DNA of 58,000 nucleotides from Cryptomeria japonica (taxonomy: Eukaryota; Streptophyta; Pinopsida; Cupressales; Cupressaceae). A model generated the notes under the pieces. That model searched no databases. It saw only the letters and a program-made list of their open reading frames with translations, and was not told where the DNA came from. Below, piece by piece: positions 11,906 to 21,423 of the stretch; positions within the stretch are counted from its first letter, which is position 1, and every line of letters starts with the position of its first letter. Position numbers and translations under genes: made by a program. The DNA lies in NCBI RefSeq assembly GCF_030272615.1, contig NC_081414.1, positions 908,557,009-908,615,008 on the forward strand, given 5' to 3'.

Positions 11906-12845
11906 TGCAACCTGTGTGTGGCAATTTTATGGGAAATCACAAAAAGTTAGTTTTGATATCAAAAGGTTGCGTGTTCGATTCATGTTGGGTTCACCAAATG
12001 ATGCACGCTTAAAAGGATTCAAGAAACACAAGATTCAAATGTTAGTGTTGTTAGTGACAATAAAAAAAGAAAGATGAAAGAAATTACAATCCTAAGCATG
12101 CATATCAAGAGAGATATAAAACAGATTATGGAAAGTACACAAAAATGGAGGAAAGACACAAAACCCTCCTAGATGCTCTCCAACATGCTCATAGTTGGTC
12201 TTTCCTTGTTCCTCTCCTCTCCAAGTTCCACATGAGTGTAGCCCTCCACTTTTTGCACTATTATGGATGTCTTATGGAGATTCAAGATTATGAAAATGAC
12301 TAATTATGCAGATGCAAACAAGCTAAATATGATAAAATACCTAATTAATCTATGTTAATTTTATCCAAAATAACAAAGAAAAGTGCTTCTAAATGCTCTC
12401 TCAAATTTGGTATAAGTTTGATGCATACTAGCTTTCTGGATTTGGTGAAGAAGGAATGGGCTCTATTTATAAGAAAAATAGGGCAATGGATAGTTGAGAT
12501 TGAGTAATCTCAACAAGGGTCAAGATTGATGGGTTTATTTTCCATGTGAGGGCATTCAACCCAATCCTAGGATGACAAATGTCAACATGAGATGGCTTGA
12601 GAGGAGAAGGAAGAAGCATTAAATGCTTGAGATAACATGAAGGTTACCTTAGGAGGTAAGGGTAGGCTTGAGTTGAATGAATAAATCCATTATCCAATGA
12701 ATAATGCCTTTATCCAATGGAAAAACTCTTGTGCAAGAGTTAGTGGGGATAACCATGGTCAAAGTAATGAATGCTTGAAGAGACCCATGAGTTAAATGAG
12801 GGTTGAGTTAGAGGGGAAGTCTCTAACCATGTGGGTGAGTTGAGT

Positions 12846-12905
12846 TTAACCATTAACGGTTGTGTAAGAGCCATAAATGGTTATGTAAGAACCATTAATG
12901 GTTTG
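12846..12905 (+). repeat. Three imperfect 20-22 bp tandem repeats
   Basis: Three units built on AACCATTAAYGGTT followed by RTGTAAGA. Each unit centres on an imperfect palindrome (ACCATTAATGGT in the last one). Confidence 0.7.
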
Positions 12906-13029
12906 GAAGACTTTAGGGGTTAACTTGTTGAAGACATAAAGCTTTTAATGCTTTTCAAAGACTTTGAGGCTTTGAGAAATGACTTCAAGTTGCTTAGGAA
13001 TGTGACAATAATTAGGGGATGGGATTAGG

Positions 13030-13433
13030 CTAATTTAGAATTTGACAACTCCCAACTTATTCTAAATATACATAAAAGTATCCTTAGAAAGGGTTTTTTT
13101 GAAGATATTTATAATTTGTTCATTCGAATCAACATACTCCAACTTCACCTCCTTGTCTAAAACTTTCCCTTGAGAAATGATACTTAATTGCAATGTATTT
13201 TATGTTTAAATGTATTACTAGATTCATTGAAATATTGATAGCACTTGTATTATCACAAAGTATTGAAATAGGCTCATCAAACTCTAGCTTCATCTCTTTC
13301 AAATTCTGCTTCATCCATAAAACTTGAGTGCAAAAGGAAACTTCTACAACATATTCTACTTATCTTATAGACAAGGAAAATGAATCCTACTTGTTAATCA
13401 ACCATGAAACTAGACTATTTCTAAGAAATAATT
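13030..13433 (-). pseudogene. Copia RNase H C-terminal relic (right-hand part at 20271-20368)
   Basis: The minus strand encodes the end of a copia pol: WMKQNLKEMKLEF, then CDNTSAINIS, HFSRE and an EYVDSNEQI-like stretch, ending in a NKLGVV-like sequence near 13035 after a frameshift around 13130. An in-frame stop sits in the upstream part. Element A2 interrupts the frame at 13433; the N-terminal continuation, including the KSTS motif, lies on the far side at 20271. No LTR of this element was found to the left. Confidence 0.82.
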
Positions 13434-13492
13434 TGTTGGCATATGGACTCTCCAATGAGACATTGTGTGTGATTGAAGGTTTTGTCATTGAT

Positions 13493-13663
13493 GGCAACCT
13501 TGCAATCCTATGGCACCGGCAAGACATTATAACGGCAAAGCATTACACAGGCAACCTTGCAATCCTATGGCACCAGCAAGACATTATACCAACAAAGCAT
13601 TACACAGGCAACCTTGCAATCCTATGGCACCGGCAAGACATTATACCAACAAAGCATTACTCA
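13493..13663 (+). repeat. Three 57-bp tandem repeats in the U3 of A2
   Basis: Units start at 13493, 13550 and 13607, each beginning GGCAACCTTGCAATCC and containing CACCGGCAAGACATTA. The same three units are at 19394-19564 in the 3' LTR. A1 and A3 have a single unit, so the expansion is specific to the A2 lineage. The position upstream of the TATA box suits enhancer repeats. Confidence 0.85.
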
Positions 13664-13837
13664 AACAAGACAGTGCACTAGCATCAGCAAGATCACTCTA
13701 CACCGGCACCAGCACAAAAGATGTACACCGGCACAGAAAAGAACATGTATACCGCCACAAAGGCCGACAAGATTTTTGATATGTAATATTTTGTTTATTA
13801 TTGTAAGCCGACTTGGAAAATTGTAAAATGACTCTTG

Positions 13838-13847
13838 TATATAAAAG
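13838..13847 (+). promoter_or_regulatory. TATA box of the A2 5' LTR
   Basis: TATATAAAAG, repeated at 19739-19748 in the 3' LTR. Transcript start is expected about 30 bp downstream. Inferred from sequence only. Confidence 0.6.
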
Positions 13848-14324
13848 AGATCATTGTAGACATTTGTAGGATATGGATATGAAGCAAAAAGAAAATTATA
13901 AGGCAGACCTAATGTGCGAATTGAAGGTCAAGGGTGTATGTAAAGAACAGAGCAAGAACCAGTACTAAATCTTGCATTAAAGATGCTATTGTAAAGCAGT
14001 ACAGATCATTGGATTTGCATAATCCTCATTGTAAGTTAGTGGGACTTCTTATTGAGCAGTGTGCTCTAGGCAGTTGGCCTTCCTGCATGTGCAGGCCCCT
14101 ATTGTAAGTAATATTCTCTTATTGGCCAGTAAGTGAATATTGTGGGTCACAAATCCCACCGAGGTTTTTCCCACACTGGGTTTCTTTGTTAAACATCTTT
14201 TGTTATGGTGTTCTTTTCATGTGGATGTTTTTGATTCTGTTATTTACTTTAATTCTTGCATATCGGTATACTGTTACTTTATGTTCTGCATTTTCAGTTT
14301 TAAGAAAATCTCATTACTGGTCAA

Positions 14325-14356
14325 ATACTGATTCACCCCCCCCCCCCTCTCAGTAT
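14325..14356 (+). other. LTR-end hairpin of A2
   Basis: Arms ATACTGA and TCAGTAT enclose a loop rich in C. Equivalent hairpins with different but still complementary arms occur in the other LTR families of this window. Confidence 0.65.
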
Positions 14357-14375
14357 CTTTGGGAACCCTAACAAT

Positions 14376-14387
14376 TGATATCAGAGC
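14376..14387 (+). other. Primer-binding site of A2
   Basis: TGATATCAGAGC, one change from the initiator Met-tRNA site TGGTATCAGAGC, two bases after the LTR end. Confidence 0.85.
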
Positions 14388-14444
14388 TTGGTCCTCTATT
14401 TTCAGAAGCCTAACAACTTGAGGAAGATCCTGACACCGGTAAAG

Positions 14445-15611
14445 ATGGAAAATCTAATGAAGCAACTTGAAGGAGCTCTTACTGACTATGATGCAGAAAA
14501 GTTGAAAAATATCAAATTAGAAGATGATTTAAAAGCAGCTCAGGACATTATTCAGGCACTTCAAGAAAATCTTACTGTTACAAGAAATAAGAGAAGAGAA
14601 CTTTGTGAAAAATTGTAAAATGAGAATGATGAAAAGGAATCACTAAACGATATAATAAGCAAATTGAAACAAGAGATCATGACAACAAAAAATGAAATGC
14701 AAGATATGACTATGAGATTTTGCAAAGAGATTGAGGACAGAAAGAAGAATGAAGAAGAATTGACCAGAAGACTAAGTGATGCAGCAAATGAGAACACAAG
14801 ACTTAGCTATGAAAATGACATGTTGAAGATAGATCTGATGCATACTCAGAATGACTTGAATGAACTAATAAGACAAAAAGAAATCTTGGAAAGGGAATTG
14901 GAAACTGCAAATCAACACAAAGAAAAATTCAAGAAAAGCTCAGAAGAAATTGGTACCTTATTGAAGAATCAAAAACCCAAAGGTGACACTTCTGGAATTG
15001 GATTTGAAGTTGGAGAAAGCTCTGGTACTGCAAATACCCAGGATCACAGCAAACTGGTAATATCTTCTAATACTTACAAATTCAATGGAAAATGCTTTAA
15101 CTATAATAAATATGGTCATAGGGCAAATGAATGTAGATTTAGGAATTATCAGAACATCAATCCTCCCACTAGTCAATGCTCCAAATGCAACAAAATTGGT
15201 CATAACTCTAAAAATTGCAGAATGAATGTAAGATGTTATGTTTGTGGAAGATTTGGTCATTTATCAAATAAATGTAGAACACAAACTGGCATAGGTTATG
15301 GGAAAGCTATTCAGAAAAATAATGTAACTTGTTATGCATGTAACAAGATTGGTCATATTGCTAAATTTTGTAGAAGTACTAGCTTAAAAGGTACACCAGT
15401 AGATAACATAAGTACTAGCTTAAAAGGTAAAGAAAAGGTTGAAGAGGTTAAGCAAGAATTTTCAAAGCAATGGATTAGAAAAGGAGATCTAAATATTGGG
15501 GATACTCCTCCACCGGTAGAACCAACAAATGCTCCACCAACAGGACAATATGATGCTCCACCGGCAGGACAGAGCAATGCTCCACCGACAGGATGTTCTT
15601 CATCAAATTGA
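14445..15611 (+). pseudogene. Family A ORF1: coiled-coil protein with four zinc knuckles
   Basis: 388-codon frame from the first ATG after the primer site, broken by a single TAA at 14616 (probably CAA originally). Residues 1 to about 165 form a strongly charged coiled coil. Zinc knuckles start near residues 217, 245, 264 and 296: the first has lost its second Cys (CFNYNKYGHRANEC), the other three are intact (CSKCNKIGHNSKNC, CYVCGRFGHLSNKC, CYACNKIGHIAKFC). The tail is Pro/Ala/Thr-rich with a repeated NAPPTGQ-like unit. CCHC knuckles bind nucleic acid, and the position behind the primer site suits a Gag. No conventional copia Gag N-terminal domain is recognisable; the coiled coil may do the assembly job. 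One reversible-looking lesion suggests a relatively recent copy. Confidence 0.85.
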
Positions 15612-15917
15612 AGAAAATTATCTTGAGGGTTTGGCAATCTAATGACACATGTGCTATTATTCCCTCGATTAGAGAAAAGAAGTTGAAAATCATTCATTAC
15701 CGGCAAATAAAGTTAAGCTAATACATTACCGGCAAGCAATTAATGTGGTAGGTAGCAGAAAAGACTTTATAAAATAAGGTTTTTGGCTCCATTTCATTTC
15801 ACCGTGAATTCAACCTTTCAGAGAGCGCGAAGATTTTTGAGCTAAGGTATTCCGAGCAAAGAGGCAAAGCACTTCAGCAATCAATCCATCCAAAGGTAGA
15901 AAAAGGTATTTATCATC

Positions 15918-18900
15918 ATGGCATCCTCCTCTGCACCTGAATTCATAGCAAACCCTACAGTAGTCAACATTATAAAATGACCTAGGCCCGTGTTTCAGCT
16001 AGTTCCCGAGGTAGCTAAGAAAGATGACAACATAGGTGCTTTTTCAAAAACTCCAAAAGGTGTTGTTTATGCAGAAGACCCTAGAATGTATATTCATTGC
16101 AACATAGAGGAATTAGGTGATGAAGAAATCAAAAACATGTATAAGTCTGTTATATGTGACAACTCTGGGAATGTGAAACCTGAACATAAAATTGTTGAAA
16201 CCCTAGGATTCACTAAAATCCTCTGCATTCCTGAATTTCCCAAGGAAGTGGTTAGGATAGTTCTGAGAAGGGTACATGGTTCATTCTTTTGGCTTGACTC
16301 AGTGCATAAAATTACAAAGGAAGCTGTGAAAGCAGTAACAGGGTTACCTTCCACTGGTAACAGACCCGACAAAACCAAGAAGGTCTCCAATGACTTGGTA
16401 ACAAACTTAACTGGTGTAACATCCGACAAGAGATCATTGAGAGTCAATGATGTGACCGATACAAATGTTATATTTGTTAGCATGATTCTAGGTTACAAAG
16501 CAACTCATGCTAATAGGCTTAACTCAGTTTCCAGTTTATGCATAAAGAGTGCTTATGACATAGTTAAGGACAATGTAAAAATTGATAGCTGTGAATGGTT
16601 AAAGGATGAGTTAATTGACAATTTAGCAAAAATCAAGAAGGATAAGAAAGGAACCTTTAGATTTGGAAATTTACTTGTATGCTTAATGCTACATATAACC
16701 AAACAGGCTCCCGGTATAGGCAACAAGGATTTTGGATTTGACATACCGGTAGGAAAACAATTATCTGACTTATTCAACAACATGGGTGAAAACAGAGAAA
16801 AGAATATCAATGAGTATTTTCAAGCACTAAAAGTCAGAATCAATAAAAGAATCAGACTATCATAGGAAATTGTCAACAAATACAACGATGATATATGTTT
16901 TGTAATAAAAAAGGATGAGATCTGGATGGAAGCAGTCATCCCAAGGACAGTCTGGGTAACAGAGATGGGGTATGAAACAGATGACCACAGAGTGGAAACT
17001 TATGCCAAAGCACTTCTGGAAGCCCCCAATGAACCAAAGGAAGAAGTATTTGGTAGTGCTGAGACCATCGAAAGTCAAATTCAATCTAAAAAGAGAGTGA
17101 AAAAGGTTGAGGCATTTGTGAGAAAAGGAACCAGACAAGCAAAAGCCATAAAGGAAGATGTATTAAAGAAAACCGGCATAACAGAAGATGAGTTGGCAGC
17201 CCAACAACCTGAAACTCATCTATCACCGGTAGATACTTCCTCAGAAGGAGATATGCCAGCAACTTTCAAAAGAGTTGTTAGGAAAAGAGACCCCTCACCG
17301 GTAACCACTCCTTCACCTAGAAGGACAAGACAGAAGAAACAAGTCGTGAGATCTCTAGTCAAGAAGGTCACACCTAAGAAGAAGCTGACCCCCAAAAAGA
17401 AGAAGAAGACAAAGACTGACTTGGCCCCTCGTGAAATATTATTGAATGAGATCATAGAGGAAGGTAAATTGAAAAACACAGGGAAAATCTATGACACCCT
17501 ATCAGATGATGAGAAAGGACAAGTTGAAGAGAGTGTCATATTACACATAGACATGTATAAAAAGTTTTTGTTGTAAGTCTTAAATGAAATTCCTGATGAA
17601 CTATATAAAAGACTTGAGGCTAGAAGGCAAGGAGTAATTGAGTTGGATAAGAAAATAAAAATAGAAAAATTACTTGCAGTATACCTGGTCAACTCACCTA
17701 AGGAAATTGATGATCTGATAGCTCAGGCCAACTGAACAATTTTTTCCACTGCACATTGGCAAATTTCACTAATGGTAGGTAGAGTTACTTAAGTTTCAAA
17801 GGAAATAGAAAATGGTTGGGATACATTCTTGGTTGGAAAAGAAAAACAAGAAGAATATAGGAATCCCAAGCCCATTCTGGTATATCAGAAGGACAAAGAT
17901 AAAGGGAAAGGTAAAATTCATGGACCACCAAGTATCAAGATTAGAGACAACTTACCCCCACCTCCTTTAAATACTCCACTGGTAAAAACAACAACTGCAG
18001 AAGATCAACCGGAAGCTGAGAGTATGGATACAGAGGATAATAATCCTAAGCCTGAAGTCCTATATACTGTGAATGTTGATACTCAGAAAATCAACATAGT
18101 GGTAGATAAGGATACTACAGATAAATCAGGAAACAAAGAGCAACCGACAATAGGAAACAAAGAGCAACCGGTAGCAGATTTAGAGAAAAAGATGGAATCT
18201 AGAACACAAATAGAGAAACCAACAGAGCTAAAGGCTCCATAACAGATGCCACCAGTAAGAAATGATGCAGGAAAACCAATGCTTAAAGAGATGGAGACAC
18301 AAACAGACCTACCAAAGGTCAATACTAGCATGGTCACTTCCACCGGCACTTAGTTTTTTGGGTCACCATCAAATGTAACAGAGGTATTGCTTGAATCTAT
18401 CAAGAAAATAACTTATTATAGCTCACAAGCTTATAAAGTGATAGATGATTCAATTCCATTTTTGAAATCAATAGCTCCTAATTGTAATATAGACAATAAA
18501 GATTCTTTAGGCCAGTTGGATACACTTTGTAAATATATTTATGGAAATTTTGAGCAAACAAAGGTAGAAACTGTAAAGGAAAGTGTAGAAAAAGAGAAAC
18601 AAAAATTCTTTGAGGAAGGAATAAAGAAGTGTAGCAGGGAATTTGACACACTTCTACCGGAACTGTGCAATTTATCGAAAGAGTACAAAACTCTGTACAA
18701 AGACACCTGTAAGATAAACTTTTTGACCATAGATGTAGACAAAAAGATGAGCAAGGTATAGGAAGAGAGCAATAAACTTGTAGATAATTTTGTTAACTCA
18801 CCTGATACATTATCAGCTTTTGAGGAAAAGATAACAAATTTTGAGGAAGAATTGCTCAAATTAGAAAGAGAGAAAGAGAAAATAATAAACAAGGCAAAAT

Positions 18901-19129
18901 TCTTGAGATCTAAACTAAGTACAAGATTGGACTATTTAGCATCTATGTGGAAGGAATCTTAGAGGCACTAACACAAGGAAGCAAAACACTGGCAGAGCAC
19001 TTGTAGCATCTCACCGGTACAGTATACAGAACTGAGACAACAATAAAAGACAACAAGAAGTTTATGGATGGTATAAACTTAATTTTGGGAGATATTCTTC
19101 AGATAATAATCACCCAACTACAAGGTTGA
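15918..19129 (+). pseudogene. Family A ORF2: about 1,070-codon protein of unknown function
   Basis: One frame from the ATG at 15918, broken by in-frame stops (15978, 16863, 17574, 17733, 17790, 18240, 18351, 18759, 18960) and one frameshift near 18961, after which similarity to the A3 copy continues to about 19129. Residues 1-315 look globular, with a WLDSVHKITKEAVKAVTGLP segment that faintly recalls plant mobile domain proteins. A very basic Lys/Arg stretch at about residues 454-505 could be a nuclear signal. A Pro-rich low-complexity linker (about 637-775) follows, then a coiled coil (about 823-1014). No DSG, HHCC, DDE or YVDD motif is present. Relatives: 1-223 and 27876-29611, both minus strand. 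Recurrence with a preserved frame implies a real protein in live copies. Role unknown. Confidence 0.78.
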
Positions 19130-19178
19130 GGTTATGGATTGGTACAACTACAAAATCTACTAACCTTTGTCATTGATG

Positions 19179-19190
19179 CCAAAGGGGGAG
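19179..19190 (+). other. Upstream polypurine tract of A2
   Basis: CCAAAGGGGGAG preceded by CATTGATG, about 140 bp before the tract that touches the 3' LTR. Duplicated tracts of this kind also occur in A3, E and G. Confidence 0.7.
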
Positions 19191-19320
19191 TAGTAGGATG
19201 AGAAAATTCAAAGCATAGGGATCACATGCTCAGGGGAAGCTCTCACATTTTTGGTAACATTTTTGGTCTACACGTTTTTGGATATCTTTTTGAAATTTCT
19301 CATGAGTGTTGCCATCAATG

Positions 19321-19333
19321 CCAAAGGGGGAGA
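19321..19333 (+). other. Polypurine tract of A2
   Basis: CCAAAGGGGGAGA immediately before the 3' LTR start at 19335. Confidence 0.9.
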
Positions 19334-19334
19334 T

Positions 19335-20270
19335 TGTTGGCATATGGACACTCCAATGAGACATTGTGTGTGATTGAAGGTTTTGTCATTGATGGCAACC
19401 TTGCAATCCTATGGCACCGGCAAGACATTAAACCGACAAAGCATTACACAGGCAACCTTGCAATCCTATGGCACTGGCAAGACATTATACCGGCAAAGCA
19501 TTACACAAGCAACCTTGCAATCCTATGGCACCGGCAAGACATTATACTGGCAAATCATTACTCAAACAAGACAGTGCACTGGCATTAGCAAGATCACTCT
19601 ACACCGGCACTAGCATAGAAGATGTACACTGGCACAGAAAAGAACATGTATACCGGAACAGAGGCTGACATGATTTTTGATATGTAATATTTTGTTTATT
19701 ATTGTAAGCTGACTTGGCAAATTGTAAAATGACTCTTGTATATAAAAGAGATCATTGTAGACATTTGTAGGATATGGATATGAAGCAAAAAGAAAATTAT
19801 AAGGCAGACCTAATGTGCGAATTGTAGGTCAAGGGTATATGTAAAGAACAGAGCAAGAACCGGTATTGAATCTGGCATTAAAGATGCTATTGTAAAGTAG
19901 TACAGATCATTGGATTTGCATAATCCTCATTGTAAGTCAGTGTGACTTCTTATTGAGCATTGTGCTCTAGGCAATTGGCCTTCCTGCATGTGCGGGCCCC
20001 TATTGTAAGTAATATTCTCTTATTGGCCAATAAGTGAATATTGTGGGTCACAAATCCCACCGAGGTTTTTCCCACACCGGATTTCCTCGTTAAACATCTT
20101 GTGTTATGGTGGTCTTTTCATTTGGATGTTTTTGATTCTGTTATTTACTTTAATTCTTGCATACCGGTATATTGTTACTTTATGTTTTGCATATTCAGTT
20201 TTAAGAAAAACTCATTACCGGTCAGATACTGATTCACCCCCCCCTCTCAGTATCTATGGAAACCCTAACA
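19335..20270 (+). repeat. 3' LTR of A2
   Basis: 936 bp, partner of 13434-14373, with the same 57-bp triplication (19394-19564), TATA box (19739-19748) and hairpin (20226-20253). Ends ...AACCCTAACA. Confidence 0.92.
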
Positions 20271-20368
20271 GAATTCTCATCAACTTGTACTCTTCTAATC
20301 ATTGATACATCTACCCTAATTTGCATCCTTTTTGTAGTCATATTCAAGTTCTCTCTTAGGACACCATA
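20271..20368 (-). pseudogene. Copia RNase H relic, N-terminal continuation of 13030-13433
   Basis: On the minus strand this short piece shows WCPKREL, a DYKKDAN stretch at the usual DAD/W position, and KSTS: the part of copia RNase H directly upstream of the 13433 breakpoint. It has one stop and a small length change. Its upstream end is cut by the A3 LTR at 20369. Confidence 0.72.
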
Positions 20369-21088
20369 TGTTAGGATTCCCAAAGATACTAAGAGGGGGA
20401 GGGGGTGAATCAGTATCTAACTGGTTAATTGATTTTCTTGACTTATGAAATGAAAAGCATTCCAAAACTGTGTACCGGTAAACCAAAATTAATTTAGTGA
20501 ATAAGAACAGCAGCCACAACATGAAAGACACACCATAACACAATATTTTTAATGAGGAAACATGGTGTGGGAAAAACCTTGGTGGGATTTGTAACCCACA
20601 ATATTCGCTTACTGGCCAATAAGAGAATATTACTGTTACAATAGGGTCCTGCACATGCAGGAAGGCCAAGTGCCTAAAGCTCACTGCTTACATACAAAAG
20701 AGAAGTCTCACTAACTTACAAAAGTGGATTATGAAAATCCAATGTTATGTACTACTACAAAAGGGCATCTGCTATGCCAGATCTAGTACCAGCTTAAGCT
20801 CTGCAACTTCCAAAACCTTATTCCAAACTCTGCCTTAATGTTCGCACATAATATTCATCATATATCCTACTTACAAATGTTCTCTAAGATCTCATACTTA
20901 TATATGAGCCTTATTACAATATGCCTTGTCAGCTTTCAAAAAGATATTACAATTAATTACATTTTGCAATAAATAAAATCCTGTCGGCCAGGGTGTCGGT
21001 AATCAATCTTTTCGGTGTCAGTGAGCGTATGCTGGTGTAGAATCTATTGGTGCTGGTGCCTGCCAGTATCATATGATTGTAAGGTTTC
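20369..21088 (-). repeat. A3 3' LTR, inner piece
   Basis: Plus-strand start TGTTAGGATTCCC is the LTR end (minus sense ...CCTAACA). Hairpin at 20386-20416 with a G-T wobble that preserves pairing. Ends at the GTTTC target site of element I (21084-21088). Confidence 0.85.
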
Positions 21089-21423
21089 TGTTATCACTGT
21101 TTTAAAAATGGATGTTTTCAATCCATATATGGCTAAGTTTTTGAAAATTTTATGTCTAGTACGCCCATGTTCTTTCAAAAAAAATTTAGATCCTAAGGGG
21201 TTCAGGGTTTAGGTTTTAAGTCGCTTCAATATCTGAGAAAAACCCTTTTGGTTTCTAATTTGATGTTACTTTATTCACTTAAGTGATGGGTCCCTTTATC
21301 ATAAAAGTGTTCCCCCCTTGTCATTTACCTAGGTGGTCCCTTTTAAATATTTAATTTTTGTTCACTTTTAATATGCCTTTTCTAATGTCCATCGGGCCTT
21401 TTAAGCATCATGCAACTTTCTAT

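Larger units (their letters stand above)
10112..13029. other. Unassigned sequence, no gene seen
   Basis: AT-rich and without a credible coding frame. It contains A-rich stretches (11080-11420) with repeated AAACCCAAAATGAAA-like words, the GCGCTAA-word cluster at 11611-11905, and a three-unit repeat at 12846-12905. It has the texture of old LTR or untranslated sequence, but I see no LTR ends, primer site or polypurine tract. Confidence 0.5.
13434..14373 (+). repeat. 5' LTR of A2
   Basis: 940 bp from TGTTGGCATATGGAC to ...GAACCCTAACA. It contains three 57-bp U3 repeats (13493-13663), a TATA box (13838-13847), a conserved CCCACCGAGGTTTTTCCCAC block near 14156 and the LTR-end hairpin with a C-rich loop at 14325-14356. 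Confidence 0.92.
13434..20270 (+). mobile_element. Family A element A2, complete, no pol genes
   Basis: 6.8-kb element with two LTRs of about 940 bp, primer site, ORF1, ORF2 and two polypurine tracts. Flanks are TAATT on the left and GAATT on the right, matching at four of five bases, as for a 5-bp target duplication with one later change. The 5-kb interior has no protease, integrase, reverse transcriptase or RNase H motif in any frame, so its movement must depend on enzymes from another element. It sits inside a minus-strand copia RNase H gene, whose reading continues on the other side. Confidence 0.88.

Noticed and set aside
15990-17576. ORF2 of family A as a domesticated host gene
   Set aside because: It sits between LTRs with target duplication and recurs in two other elements, so it belongs to the element.
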